The position numbers were made by a program, and so were the translations under genes. Below the pieces are notes generated by a model, which saw only the letters and a program-made list of their open reading frames with translations, was not told the origin of the DNA and did no database searches. Shown piece after piece: positions 1-7,801 of a stretch of 10,335 nt of DNA. Source of the stretch: Candidatus Gastranaerophilales bacterium (GTDB taxonomy: Bacteria; Cyanobacteriota; Vampirovibrionia; Gastranaerophilales; Gastranaerophilaceae); the NCBI GenBank assembly GCA_947632315.1, contig CANROV010000063.1, positions 1 through 10,335 of the forward strand, in the 5' to 3' direction. Each line of letters opens with the position of its first letter. The stretch's first letter is position 1.

Positions 1-42
1 GAATTAAAAGATTTAGAATTATTTGAAGAATTAGCTGCTTAA
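1..42 (+). CDS. C-terminal end of an unidentified protein (partial)
   Basis: An open frame enters from the left edge and ends at a TAA at 40-42. The 13 visible residues read ELKDLELFEELAA, an acidic, leucine-rich, probably helical tail. It is taken as real coding sequence because a strong intrinsic terminator follows it by about 30 bp, on the same strand. The visible part is too short to assign a family, and no function is proposed. Confidence 0.6.
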   Translation, partial: ELKDLELFEELAA

Positions 43-70
43 TCTACTCTATATTTTCATTTTGATGATA

Positions 71-104
71 AAAAAAGATGTACTCTCAAAAGTACATCTT
101 TTTT
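71..104 (+). terminator. Rho-independent terminator, possibly bidirectional
   Basis: Positions 71-84 and 91-104 are perfect reverse complements, giving a 14-bp stem around the 6-nt loop CTCAAA. The 3' arm ends in six T and is followed by more AT-rich sequence, the usual U-tract. The 5' arm begins with a matching A-run, so the element would also present a T-run to transcripts from the other strand. It separates the gene ending at 42 from the dprA operon. The core stem outside the A/T run is GATGTACT. Confidence 0.88.
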
Positions 105-114
105 ATTATAATTA

Positions 115-146
115 TTTACAAATAGCCTAAATTAAATATATATGAT
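115..146 (+). promoter_or_regulatory. Candidate sigma-70-type promoter for the dprA-topA-aroE operon
   Basis: TTTACA at 115-120 resembles a -35 box. Possible -10 hexamers follow: TATATA at 137-142 (16-bp spacer) or TATGAT at 141-146 (better hexamer, but a 20-bp spacer). A promoter is expected here because a terminator lies just upstream and dprA starts at 158. The region is so AT-rich that such boxes arise by chance, so the exact placement is weak. A TATAAT at 107-112 overlaps the terminator tail and is a less likely alternative. Confidence 0.35.
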
Positions 147-157
147 ATTTATTACTT

Positions 158-1252
158 ATGGGAAATAATGATAAATATTGGTGTGCATTCGCAAAACTCC
201 AAGAAACGGGTTTTTGCTTTATAAATAAAGTATATGAATACTTTGGCTCTATTGAATACGCTTGGAATGCGGATGAAAAAGAGTTAAGACAAATACCTGA
301 AATAAGACAAAATCAAATCAAAAACTTCTTAAATGAAAAGAAAAATGTTAATCCTCAAGAATGCATGGACTATATCAATAAAAGAGGAATAACTTTTATA
401 CATCCTGAAGATGACAGATATCCATATTTACTAAGGCAAATAGATAATCCGCCTACAGGACTTTTTATTCTTGGTGACTTACAAAGCTGTAATCTTGAAA
501 AGACTATTGCAGTTGTCGGCTCAAGAAGAGCAAGTGAAAATGGAAAAACAGCATTAAAAAATATACTTTCTGATTTTAGAAATACAGATATATGTATAGT
601 CTCAGGACTTGCAGAAGGTATAGATACAATAGCACATACAACCGCAGTAGAAAACAACATAAAAACAATAGCAATTATCGGCGGTGGATTTGATAAACTG
701 TATCCAAAATCCAATAAAGAATTATTCAAAAAAATAATTAACGGTTCAGGTGCGGTATTAACCGAATATTGGCCTGATACTGACGCCATAAGCTGGCATT
801 TCCCTGTCAGGAACAGACTTGTATCAGGAATATCAAAAGGTGTTTTGGTCGCAGAAGCAGCAATAAAGTCGGGAGCAATGATTACTGCAAGGCTTGCTCT
901 TGAACAAAACAAAGAACTTATGTGCATGCCGGGATTAATTTCCAATCCTAATACAGAAGGGATATACAAATTATTAAAAGAAGGAGCAGGATTAGTTACA
1001 AAGTCACAAGATATTCTTGATTATATGAATTGGAATATAAAGAAAACCGAGGAAGAAAATCGTGATTCCGAAAATTATACAGAAGAAGAAAAGCTCATTT
1101 TGGAATTAATAAAAAAAGACGCATTAACAATAGATGAGTTAATTATAAAGACAAACTTGAATATTAATGATTTAATGGTAATATTAACAAAGCTGGAATT
1201 AAACGGAATAATTTCCAGGCAAAATGGAGAGAGATATATATCATTGGTGTAA
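158..1252 (+). CDS. dprA: DNA processing protein DprA (Smf)
   Basis: This is the cytoplasmic single-strand DNA-binding protein that loads RecA on incoming DNA during natural transformation. It is also found in bacteria not known to be competent. At 364 residues it has family length. A helical N-terminal region (about 1-100) precedes the Rossmann-like DprA domain, with VVGSRR at 119-124, SGLAEGID at 149-156, GGGFDKLYP at 175-183, FPVRNRLVSGIS at 215-226 and the VAEAAIKSGAMITARLALE block around 231-249. The MPG/NPNTEG segment follows at 257-268. The last 60 residues or so look like the winged-helix (DML1-like) domain of longer DprA proteins. ATG 158 is the first possible start, because a TGA stop lies in frame at 143-145. 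No clear SD precedes it. It is first in a tight operon with topA, a common pairing. Confidence 0.97.
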   Translation: MGNNDKYWCAFAKLQETGFCFINKVYEYFGSIEYAWNADEKELRQIPEIRQNQIKNFLNEKKNVNPQECMDYINKRGITFIHPEDDRYPYLLRQIDNPPTGLFILGDLQSCNLEKTIAVVGSRRASENGKTALKNILSDFRNTDICIVSGLAEGIDTIAHTTAVENNIKTIAIIGGGFDKLYPKSNKELFKKIINGSGAVLTEYWPDTDAISWHFPVRNRLVSGISKGVLVAEAAIKSGAMITARLALEQNKELMCMPGLISNPNTEGIYKLLKEGAGLVTKSQDILDYMNWNIKKTEEENRDSENYTEEEKLILELIKKDALTIDELIIKTNLNINDLMVILTKLELNGIISRQNGERYISLV

Positions 1253-1258
1253 AAGTTA

Positions 1259-3493
1259 ATGGCAAAGAAAAATGAAAAAATACTTGTAATAGTTGAGTCA
1301 CCTGCGAAGTCGAAAACCATCAAAAAAATACTTGGTTCATCTTATGAAATAGAGGCAAGTTACGGACATATAAGAGACTTTCCGCCCAAGGTGCTGGGGT
1401 TTGATGTACAAAATAATTTTATGCCGTCATTTGAAATAATCCCTGAAAAAAAAGCTATTGTGAAAAAATTAAACGATTTAGCAAAAAAAGCCGATAAAGT
1501 TTATCTGGCGTCCGATCCTGACCGTGAAGGAGAAGCTATAGCATGGCATGTTCGTCAAGTTATTGATGCACCGGATGAAAAAGTTTTCAGAATAGAATTT
1601 AATGAAATTACGCCAAAAGCTGTAACGTATGCGGTAGAACATTCAAGACAAATTGACATGAACCGTGTAAAAGCCCAGCAGACAAGACAAATTTTAGACA
1701 GATTGGTAGGTTATAAAATAAGTCCCGTTCTTTGGGAGAAAATGAGAAATTATCATTTATCTGCAGGCAGAGTTCAAAGTGTTGCATTAAAAATGATTTG
1801 CGAACGGGAAGAAGAAATTCAAGCATTTACTCCTGTTGAATATTGGACTGTTTCGGCAGATTTATTAAAAAATAAATCTCAATTTAGCGCGGAGCTTGCC
1901 AAGTATAAAAATGAAAAGATTGATATAAAGAATGAAGAAGAAGCTAATAAAATAGTAGAATACTTAAATGACAAGAATAGAGAATACATTGTTCAAAAGA
2001 TATCCGAACGAAACTCAGTAAGAAAGCCTACTGCTCCTTTTATAACATCCACTCTTCAACGAGAAGCCAGCAATAAATTAGGCTACGGTGTATCTAAGAC
2101 CATGCAGATAGCACAAAAGCTGTATGAAGGTATAGAAATAGGCACAGAAGGGCCTGTGGGGCTTATAACGTATATGAGAACCGACTCCGTAAGAATATCA
2201 GATGACGCTCAAGCTTCCGCTAAAGAATATATTACATCTAATTACGGTGAAAAATATTATCCCCAAACGCCTAACAATTATGTTAAAAAATCAAAAAATG
2301 TACAGGATGCACACGAAGCAATAAGACCTTCTTATATTGAACGCACGCCTGAAAGCATTAAACAATATTTAACAAATGAACAATATCAGCTTTACAAGTT
2401 AATATGGAGCAAATTTGTTGCTTCTCAAATGGAAAATGCCTCGGTAAAGAATACAACAGTAGATATTGAAGCAGGTGACTGCTTATTTAAAGCGGGAGTC
2501 AGCAAAATAACTTTTGACGGATATTTAAAAGTTTATAATGATGATGATAAAGAAGAAGTTTCAAAAATTCCCGATTTAAAAACAGGTGATAAATTAAAGC
2601 TTAAACAAATCAATCCAAAACAGCATTTTACAAGTCCTCCGCCAAGATATACGGAAGCTTCGCTTGTTAAAGCTCTTGAAGAACATGGAATCGGAAGACC
2701 AAGTACTTATGCACCAATTATTTCTAAAATTCAGCAAAAGAACTATGTTGAAAAAACAGATAAAGCATTGGCGCCTACAAATCTCGGAATGACTTTATGC
2801 AAGCAATTGGTTGAATATTTTAAAGACATTATGAATTATGAATTTACAGCCAAAATGGAAACAAAATTGGATGAAATAGCTGAAAATAAACTCATATGGA
2901 ATGAAGTAATAAAAGAATTTTATACTCCTTTTATTGAAACGGTATCGATTGCCAAACAAAATATGGGAAAAGTTAATATTGAATCCGATATAAAGTGTCC
3001 TGCCTGCGGAAGTCCTATGATAGTAAGAACAAGCAGGTACGGCACCCAATTTTTAGGATGTTCTAAGTATCCCGAATGTAAAACAATGCTTCCTTTAAGT
3101 AAAACGGGGGAAGTTATTGAACAAAATAAAGAAACGGATGAAAAATGCGAAAAATGTAATTCGCCAATGATTCAAAAGACAGGCCCGTATGGCCCATACT
3201 TAGAATGTACAAATGAAGAATGTAAACACAGAAAACGCATAATAAAATCTACGGGAGTAATATGTCCTAAATGTAATGAAGGTGAAATTATCCAAAGAAA
3301 ATCAAAATACGGAAAAATATTTTACGGGTGCAGTAAGTATCCTGATTGTGATTTTGTTTCCTGGAATGAACCTGTTAATGAAAAATGCCCCGAATGCGGT
3401 AATATATTAGTTAAAAAGATTACTAAAAAAGAAAAGAAATTAGTTTGCAGTAACAAAAAATGTTCATTTTCAAAAGAACTTGAAGAGGAATAA
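1259..3493 (+). CDS. topA: DNA topoisomerase I (type IA)
   Basis: This enzyme relaxes negative supercoils by cutting and passing one DNA strand. The 744 residues show the full family layout. The Toprim domain has E13 in VESPAKSKT (12-20) and the acidic DPDREGEA motif at 86-93. LDRLVGYKISPVLW (146-159) and SAGRVQSVAL (168-177) follow. The active-site tyrosine is Y305 within GLITYMRTDS (301-310), and PPRYTEASLVKALEEHGIGR lies at about 461-480. The C-terminus carries four Cys4 zinc ribbons with CxxC starts at 580/583, 630/633, 669/672 and 710/713. Their second Cys pairs lie at 601/607, 650/655, 691/697 and 730/735. All ligands are present, so all four could bind zinc. The ATG lies 6 bp after the dprA stop with only a weak SD, so translation may be coupled to dprA. 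Confidence 0.99.
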   Translation: MAKKNEKILVIVESPAKSKTIKKILGSSYEIEASYGHIRDFPPKVLGFDVQNNFMPSFEIIPEKKAIVKKLNDLAKKADKVYLASDPDREGEAIAWHVRQVIDAPDEKVFRIEFNEITPKAVTYAVEHSRQIDMNRVKAQQTRQILDRLVGYKISPVLWEKMRNYHLSAGRVQSVALKMICEREEEIQAFTPVEYWTVSADLLKNKSQFSAELAKYKNEKIDIKNEEEANKIVEYLNDKNREYIVQKISERNSVRKPTAPFITSTLQREASNKLGYGVSKTMQIAQKLYEGIEIGTEGPVGLITYMRTDSVRISDDAQASAKEYITSNYGEKYYPQTPNNYVKKSKNVQDAHEAIRPSYIERTPESIKQYLTNEQYQLYKLIWSKFVASQMENASVKNTTVDIEAGDCLFKAGVSKITFDGYLKVYNDDDKEEVSKIPDLKTGDKLKLKQINPKQHFTSPPPRYTEASLVKALEEHGIGRPSTYAPIISKIQQKNYVEKTDKALAPTNLGMTLCKQLVEYFKDIMNYEFTAKMETKLDEIAENKLIWNEVIKEFYTPFIETVSIAKQNMGKVNIESDIKCPACGSPMIVRTSRYGTQFLGCSKYPECKTMLPLSKTGEVIEQNKETDEKCEKCNSPMIQKTGPYGPYLECTNEECKHRKRIIKSTGVICPKCNEGEIIQRKSKYGKIFYGCSKYPDCDFVSWNEPVNEKCPECGNILVKKITKKEKKLVCSNKKCSFSKELEEE
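3484..3490 (+). promoter_or_regulatory. Shine-Dalgarno site of aroE
   Basis: AGAGGAA lies inside the last codons of topA, about 6-7 nt before the aroE ATG at 3497. It is the best SD in the + strand block and supports the ATG at 3497 as the true aroE start, directly after the topA TAA at 3491-3493. Confidence 0.75.
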
Positions 3494-3496
3494 ATT

Positions 3497-4348
3497 ATGT
3501 ATAAATTTGGACTTATAGGTTATCCGTTATCACACTCTATGTCAAAAATAATACAGGAAGCAGCCTTTAAATCTGTCGGTTTAGAAGGAACCTATGAGAT
3601 TATGGAAACAGAACAGGAAGAGATTGTATCCAGAATTAAATATCTTAGGGCAAATAAGTTTCAGGGATTTAATGTTACAATTCCTCTAAAAGTACCTATT
3701 ACACTATTTTTAGCAGGTGTAGATAATGTTGCGAATATTGCTGGAAGTGCCAATACAATAAAAATTGCAGAAGATTCAACAATGTACGGATACAATACGG
3801 ATGTATACGGTTTTGTTGAAGCAATAGATGAAGGTTTCAGGAAATCATTAGCGGGTCAAAGTGCGGCGGTATTAGGTAACGGTGGAGCAGCACGGGCTGT
3901 TGCTGTCGGACTATCTATTTTAAAGGTAAAAAAAATAGATTTTTATGTAAGAAACGTTATTAATGCAAATGAAATGACTACAGCTTTAAAAAAGTCATTT
4001 CCCGAAATTGAAATGAATTGTAAACAAACTGAAAGTTTAAAAGATTTAAGCGAATATAAAATTCTTGTTAATACAACCCCAATAGGTATGAGGAATAAAT
4101 CAATGGGGATTTCTCCCGTTGACGAAAATATTATAAAAACAATGAATAAAGAAGGAATAATATACGATATTGTATATAATCCTCTGAATACAGAGCTTAT
4201 TAAACTTGCGAAAAAGCATAAAATAAGAACAATACAAGGACTTGATATGCTGATTTATCAAGGAGCAAAAGCTTTTGAAATATGGACTGGGAAAAAGCCC
4301 GATACTTTAAAAATGAAAATTGCAGCGCTGGAATCAATGGTAGATTAA
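3497..4348 (+). CDS. aroE: Shikimate dehydrogenase (NADP+)
   Basis: It reduces 3-dehydroshikimate to shikimate in the chorismate pathway for aromatic amino acids. The 283 residues carry the catalytic and binding set of AroE. Shikimate-binding SHS is at 12-14. NVTIPLK at 59-65 contains the catalytic lysine K65, and NTD at 100-102 the catalytic aspartate D102. The dinucleotide loop is GNGGAARA (127-134). VNTTPIGM lies at 191-198, YNP at 227-229 and GLDMLIYQGA at 248-257 with the substrate-contacting Q255. The usual NR(T/S) cofactor-phosphate motif after the second Rossmann strand reads VRN (151-153). The arginine is kept, so NADP use is still plausible. YdiB or a quinate dehydrogenase is a less likely alternative. 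The start is 3 bp after topA. The TAA stop lies in a TTAA shared with the convergent fliI. Confidence 0.96.
   Translation: MYKFGLIGYPLSHSMSKIIQEAAFKSVGLEGTYEIMETEQEEIVSRIKYLRANKFQGFNVTIPLKVPITLFLAGVDNVANIAGSANTIKIAEDSTMYGYNTDVYGFVEAIDEGFRKSLAGQSAAVLGNGGAARAVAVGLSILKVKKIDFYVRNVINANEMTTALKKSFPEIEMNCKQTESLKDLSEYKILVNTTPIGMRNKSMGISPVDENIIKTMNKEGIIYDIVYNPLNTELIKLAKKHKIRTIQGLDMLIYQGAKAFEIWTGKKPDTLKMKIAALESMVD
4345..4348. other. Shared TTAA: overlapping stop codons of convergent aroE and fliI
   Basis: The palindrome TTAA provides TAA at 4346-4348 for aroE on the + strand and TAA at 4347-4345 for fliI on the - strand, so the two coding regions overlap by 4 bp. No hairpin followed by a T-run is visible on either strand near the junction. 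Transcripts of each operon therefore probably run some way into the opposing gene. Confidence 0.97.
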
Positions 4349-5694
4349 ATATCCACATCCTTCATCATGGAAATAAGAGTTGCAATAGTTGATTCCATAG
4401 TAACACTGTCAGAAGTTCGCTGTTGTAAAAATGCATTTATTTGAGGCATTAATTCAATAGCGATATCAAGTTTTGGATTTGAACCGGCATTATACATGCC
4501 AACATCAATCAAGTCCTTATTTTCACGATATAAAGACATAATTTTACGCATTTTATAAGCGGCCTGCTTATGTTCTTCAGTTACAATTTCCGTAAACAAA
4601 CGGCTTATTGACCCTAAGACATCAATCGCCGGATAATGATTCATTTCCGCTATTTTTCTTGATAAGAAAATATGACCGTCTACAATCCCGCGAACAGTAT
4701 CAACAACAGGGTCATTAATGTCATCACCCTCCATTAATACGGTATACAGTGCGGTAATTGAACCTCTCGGACTGTTTCCGCTTCTTTCAAGAATTTTTTG
4801 AAGCCACGAAAATATTGAAGGCGGATACCCTTTAATAGTAGGCGGTTCTCCGATTGACAGACCTACTTCTCTGCCTGCCATCGCACATCTTGTAACTGTA
4901 TCAGTCATTAAAAATACTTTTTTCCCTTGATCTCTAAAATATTCACAAACGGCAGTAGCAGACATTAAACACTTTTGCCTTATTAAAGGAGGCTGGTCAC
5001 CTGTTGAACACACAAGCACCGATTTTCTCATGCCTTCTTCACCAAGCGAGTTTTCAACAAACTCTTTTACTTCACGTCCACGTTCTCCTATCAGTGCAAC
5101 AACGTTTACATCAGCATCAGAATTTCTCGCTATCATACCAAGCATTGTACTTTTACCAACGCCTGAGCCTGCAAACAATCCCATTCTCTGCCCTGCGCCT
5201 AAGGTCAGCATTGAATCAATAGCTCTTACACCCGTTGAAAACATTGTTTTTATAATAGGTCTGTCAAATGCACCCGGAGGAGGATTATCTATACTTACCC
5301 ATTTACACCCGCGAGTATCCATTGGCTTTCCATCGATAGGCTCTCCTAACGGGCTTATTAAACGGCCTAATAAGAAATCACCCATTGGTATTTTTATTGC
5401 CTGCCCCGTTGATTCAACAAGACTGCCTTGACCAATACCTGCTCCGTCATACAACAAAAGGAGCTGAGCATTTTCGCCCTTGAATGCAACTACCTCAGCA
5501 GGTTTTCGCTCTCCCGCTTCTGTTTCTATAAAACACAAATCACCTATTTTCAATCCCGGTAATTTTACTTCTACCGTTAAGCCTAAAAGTTTTGATACAG
5601 ACCCTTTATAAGAATATAACTTTGTTGAATTTATTATATCAAAGGCCTGTTTTTTTACAAATTCTATAGATTTTTCAAGTGATTGCTCTATCAT
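4345..5694 (-). CDS. fliI: Flagellar/type III export ATPase FliI (SctN family)
   Basis: This cytoplasmic ATPase helps unfold and deliver export substrates to the type III gate. It is related to F1 beta subunits. At 449 residues it is full length. Features in order are an N-terminal beta-barrel-like region (about 25-100), Walker A GSGVGKST at 176-183, GERGRE at 203-208 with the probable catalytic E204, Walker B FLMTD ending at D265, and GEPPTIKGYPPSIF at 282-295. PAIDVLGSIS at 355-364 fits the ATP synthase alpha/beta signature and is followed by the arginine-finger candidate R365. TVTRCAMAGREVGL and the segment around MNHYPAIDVL resemble flagellar FliI more than injectisome SctN, from memory of those families. 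The start lies 1 bp after the flhA stop (TAATATG) with a weak SD, so translation is probably coupled. It is the last gene of the operon; no fliJ follows. Confidence 0.95.
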   Translation of the reverse strand: MIEQSLEKSIEFVKKQAFDIINSTKLYSYKGSVSKLLGLTVEVKLPGLKIGDLCFIETEAGERKPAEVVAFKGENAQLLLLYDGAGIGQGSLVESTGQAIKIPMGDFLLGRLISPLGEPIDGKPMDTRGCKWVSIDNPPPGAFDRPIIKTMFSTGVRAIDSMLTLGAGQRMGLFAGSGVGKSTMLGMIARNSDADVNVVALIGERGREVKEFVENSLGEEGMRKSVLVCSTGDQPPLIRQKCLMSATAVCEYFRDQGKKVFLMTDTVTRCAMAGREVGLSIGEPPTIKGYPPSIFSWLQKILERSGNSPRGSITALYTVLMEGDDINDPVVDTVRGIVDGHIFLSRKIAEMNHYPAIDVLGSISRLFTEIVTEEHKQAAYKMRKIMSLYRENKDLIDVGMYNAGSNPKLDIAIELMPQINAFLQQRTSDSVTMESTIATLISMMKDVDI

Positions 5695-5695
5695 A

Positions 5696-7801
5696 TTAAT
5701 TACCGAAGTTATAATTTACCGATTCACCGATTGTATCAACCGCTTCAACCCTTATGTCTGTTATAAGCTCAGAATAAGATACAACAACAATAGTCGGAAT
5801 ATGTCTTTCCAATAATTGATATAAAGGAAGTCTTATTCTGGGAGAGCATAATATAACAGGCTGAACATTCACGCTTTGATGAGCCCTTATCAACGTAGAT
5901 GCTGCTGATTCAATTAATTCCTGAACCTGCAGAGGATTTAACAAAAACATTGTACCAAGTTCTGTTCTTTGACAGCTGTCATCAAGTGTTTTTTCCCATT
6001 CGGGAGATAGTGTCAGAGCATATAATATTTTATCAGGAGTACAGTTAGCAAGACAAATCTGCCTGCCAAGCGCTGCTCTTAAACGTTCTGAAAGTATATC
6101 AGGTTCTTTTGAAAATCTTGCATAATCACACAATCTCTCGAATACATATATAATATCCCTTATGGATACTTTTTCTCGTATTAAATTAACAAAAATCTTT
6201 CTCAAATCGCTTGTTGAAATAATTGTAGGAACTAAATCATTTACAAGAGTTGGATCTTGACTTTTTACCAATTCCATAAGCTTAAGGACATCAGTTTTTG
6301 TCATTATTTCATCAACATATTTTCTTGTACAGTCTTGAAGGTGAGTAATAATTACATCAACAGAATCAACAGCCGTAATACCTTTTTGTGTTTTAAGGAA
6401 TTCAGTATCCATCCAGTATGCTTGAGTTTGATATGTAGGGTCAAGCCCTATTATAGCATCTTTAGGAACTTCTCTGCCTGAAGAATCCCATTGATCAGCA
6501 ATAACCATACTTTTTTTAGGATATACAGTACCAACGGCAACAGTATTGCCACGAACTGAAATCATATATTCATTTGGCCCGATAGCTGAAGAATCCATAA
6601 TTCTAATGTTAGGAATGATATAACCGAGTTCATCCGTAACTCTTTGTCTTAAAGCAGCAATTTTAGGAAGCAAAAGCCCGTCTTGTTCGGGGTCTGCGAT
6701 TTCTAGCAGTGCTGTACCGACTTGTAAAGTTAAAACATCAACTCCTAAACGCTCATACATCCTATTCGGATTGGTTAAATCGCTCATACTCTTTTTAACG
6801 GCGTCTAATTGTCCCAATTGTGATTGAACATCCTTGTTAACCGATACAATTAAAAAGGCAGCAAGTATTATTAAAGCATATACGGTAAACGTATACCAAG
6901 GAAGCCCTGTATAGAAACTTGTTAAAGCAATTAATATAAGAAATACGACCGTAAATACCAAGCTTGAAGGTTTACTTAGTATCTGACCTGCCAAATCTCC
7001 GCCTAATGAACCTCCTGAAGCTGTTGAACGTGTCATAACGATACCTGCTGCAACCGCCATCAATAAAGATGGTAATTGAGCCGCCAAACCGTCACCAACC
7101 GTTAATACCGTATATTTTCTGACTGCCTCGCCCGCAGGCATGCCCTGCATTAATACACCGATACACAAACCGCCTACTATATTTATTATTACGATGATGA
7201 TACCTGCCATAGTATCACCTTTTACAAATTTCATAGCACCATCCATAGAACCGTATAAATTTGATTCTCTGGCTAAATCTTCACGTCTTTTGGCAGCTTC
7301 ATCAGGTGATATTAAGCCTTGGTTAAAATCTCCGTCTATTTGCATTTGTTTCCCCGGCATAGCGTCTAATGCAAATCTTGCGGCAACTTCGGCTATACGT
7401 TCGGAACCTTTCGTAATAACCATAAATTGTACTACGGTTATAATTATAAATATTACAAATCCTACAACTAAATTTCCGCCCGTTACGAAATTTCCGAATG
7501 CGTCAATTACTTCTCCCGCTTCACCTTTTGATAAGATTAATCTTGTAGATGCAATTGATAATACAAGTCTGAACAGTGTTCCAATCAATATTATTGAAGG
7601 GAATGAAGCAAGCTCTAACGGTCTTTGGATATACAAAGAAATCATCAAAAGCAAAATCCCGAGAGTTATATTAAAACTTATGGCAAAATTAACAATCCAA
7701 GGCGGAAGCTCACAAATCAACAGCACAATTAACAATATTACAAATACTGCTAATGTGATTTCACTTACTATTGATTTTTGCCCTTGCGGCTGTGCTGCCA
7801 T
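5696..7801 (-). CDS. flhA: Flagellar export gate protein FlhA (FHIPEP/SctV family)
   Basis: This large inner-membrane protein forms the nonameric export gate, which couples proton motive force to type III export and docks chaperone-substrate complexes. The 701 residues match family length. About eight membrane segments fall at roughly 13-31, 37-57, 66-88, 112-130, 198-218, 238-256, 281-298 and 303-321. The FHIPEP signature runs from R135 to about D158 (ERIAEVAARFALDAMPGK, then QMQIDGD). One position departs: Q154 stands where Gly/Ser/Ala is usual. The charged KFVKGD (191-196) lies at the region tied to proton use in Salmonella FlhA. The soluble C-terminal domain covers about 330-701, with VSIRDIIYVFERL and LGRQIC. 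The start shares one base with the fliH stop (TAATG) and has a good SD at 7810-7815. FlhA is preferred over injectisome SctV from context, not from sequence alone. Confidence 0.96.
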   Translation of the reverse strand: MAAQPQGQKSIVSEITLAVFVILLIVLLICELPPWIVNFAISFNITLGILLLMISLYIQRPLELASFPSIILIGTLFRLVLSIASTRLILSKGEAGEVIDAFGNFVTGGNLVVGFVIFIIITVVQFMVITKGSERIAEVAARFALDAMPGKQMQIDGDFNQGLISPDEAAKRREDLARESNLYGSMDGAMKFVKGDTMAGIIIVIINIVGGLCIGVLMQGMPAGEAVRKYTVLTVGDGLAAQLPSLLMAVAAGIVMTRSTASGGSLGGDLAGQILSKPSSLVFTVVFLILIALTSFYTGLPWYTFTVYALIILAAFLIVSVNKDVQSQLGQLDAVKKSMSDLTNPNRMYERLGVDVLTLQVGTALLEIADPEQDGLLLPKIAALRQRVTDELGYIIPNIRIMDSSAIGPNEYMISVRGNTVAVGTVYPKKSMVIADQWDSSGREVPKDAIIGLDPTYQTQAYWMDTEFLKTQKGITAVDSVDVIITHLQDCTRKYVDEIMTKTDVLKLMELVKSQDPTLVNDLVPTIISTSDLRKIFVNLIREKVSIRDIIYVFERLCDYARFSKEPDILSERLRAALGRQICLANCTPDKILYALTLSPEWEKTLDDSCQRTELGTMFLLNPLQVQELIESAASTLIRAHQSVNVQPVILCSPRIRLPLYQLLERHIPTIVVVSYSELITDIRVEAVDTIGESVNYNFGN

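Noticed and set aside
107..112. Perfect TATAAT hexamer
   Set aside because: It sits in the terminator tail with no good -35 box 17 bp upstream; any start there would be less consistent with the layout than 115-146.
370..969. Open frame on the - strand opposite dprA
   Set aside because: It mirrors the conserved DprA core and shows no family features of its own.
4266..4277. 12-bp palindrome CAAAAGCTTTTG near the end of aroE
   Set aside because: It has no loop and no following T-run, and it encodes the conserved AKAF region of AroE, so it is not a terminator or convincing operator.
4367..4398. Inverted repeat ATGGAA / TTCCAT with a 20-nt loop just past the aroE stop
   Set aside because: The stem is only 6 bp, the loop is long and no T-tract follows, so termination is not supported.
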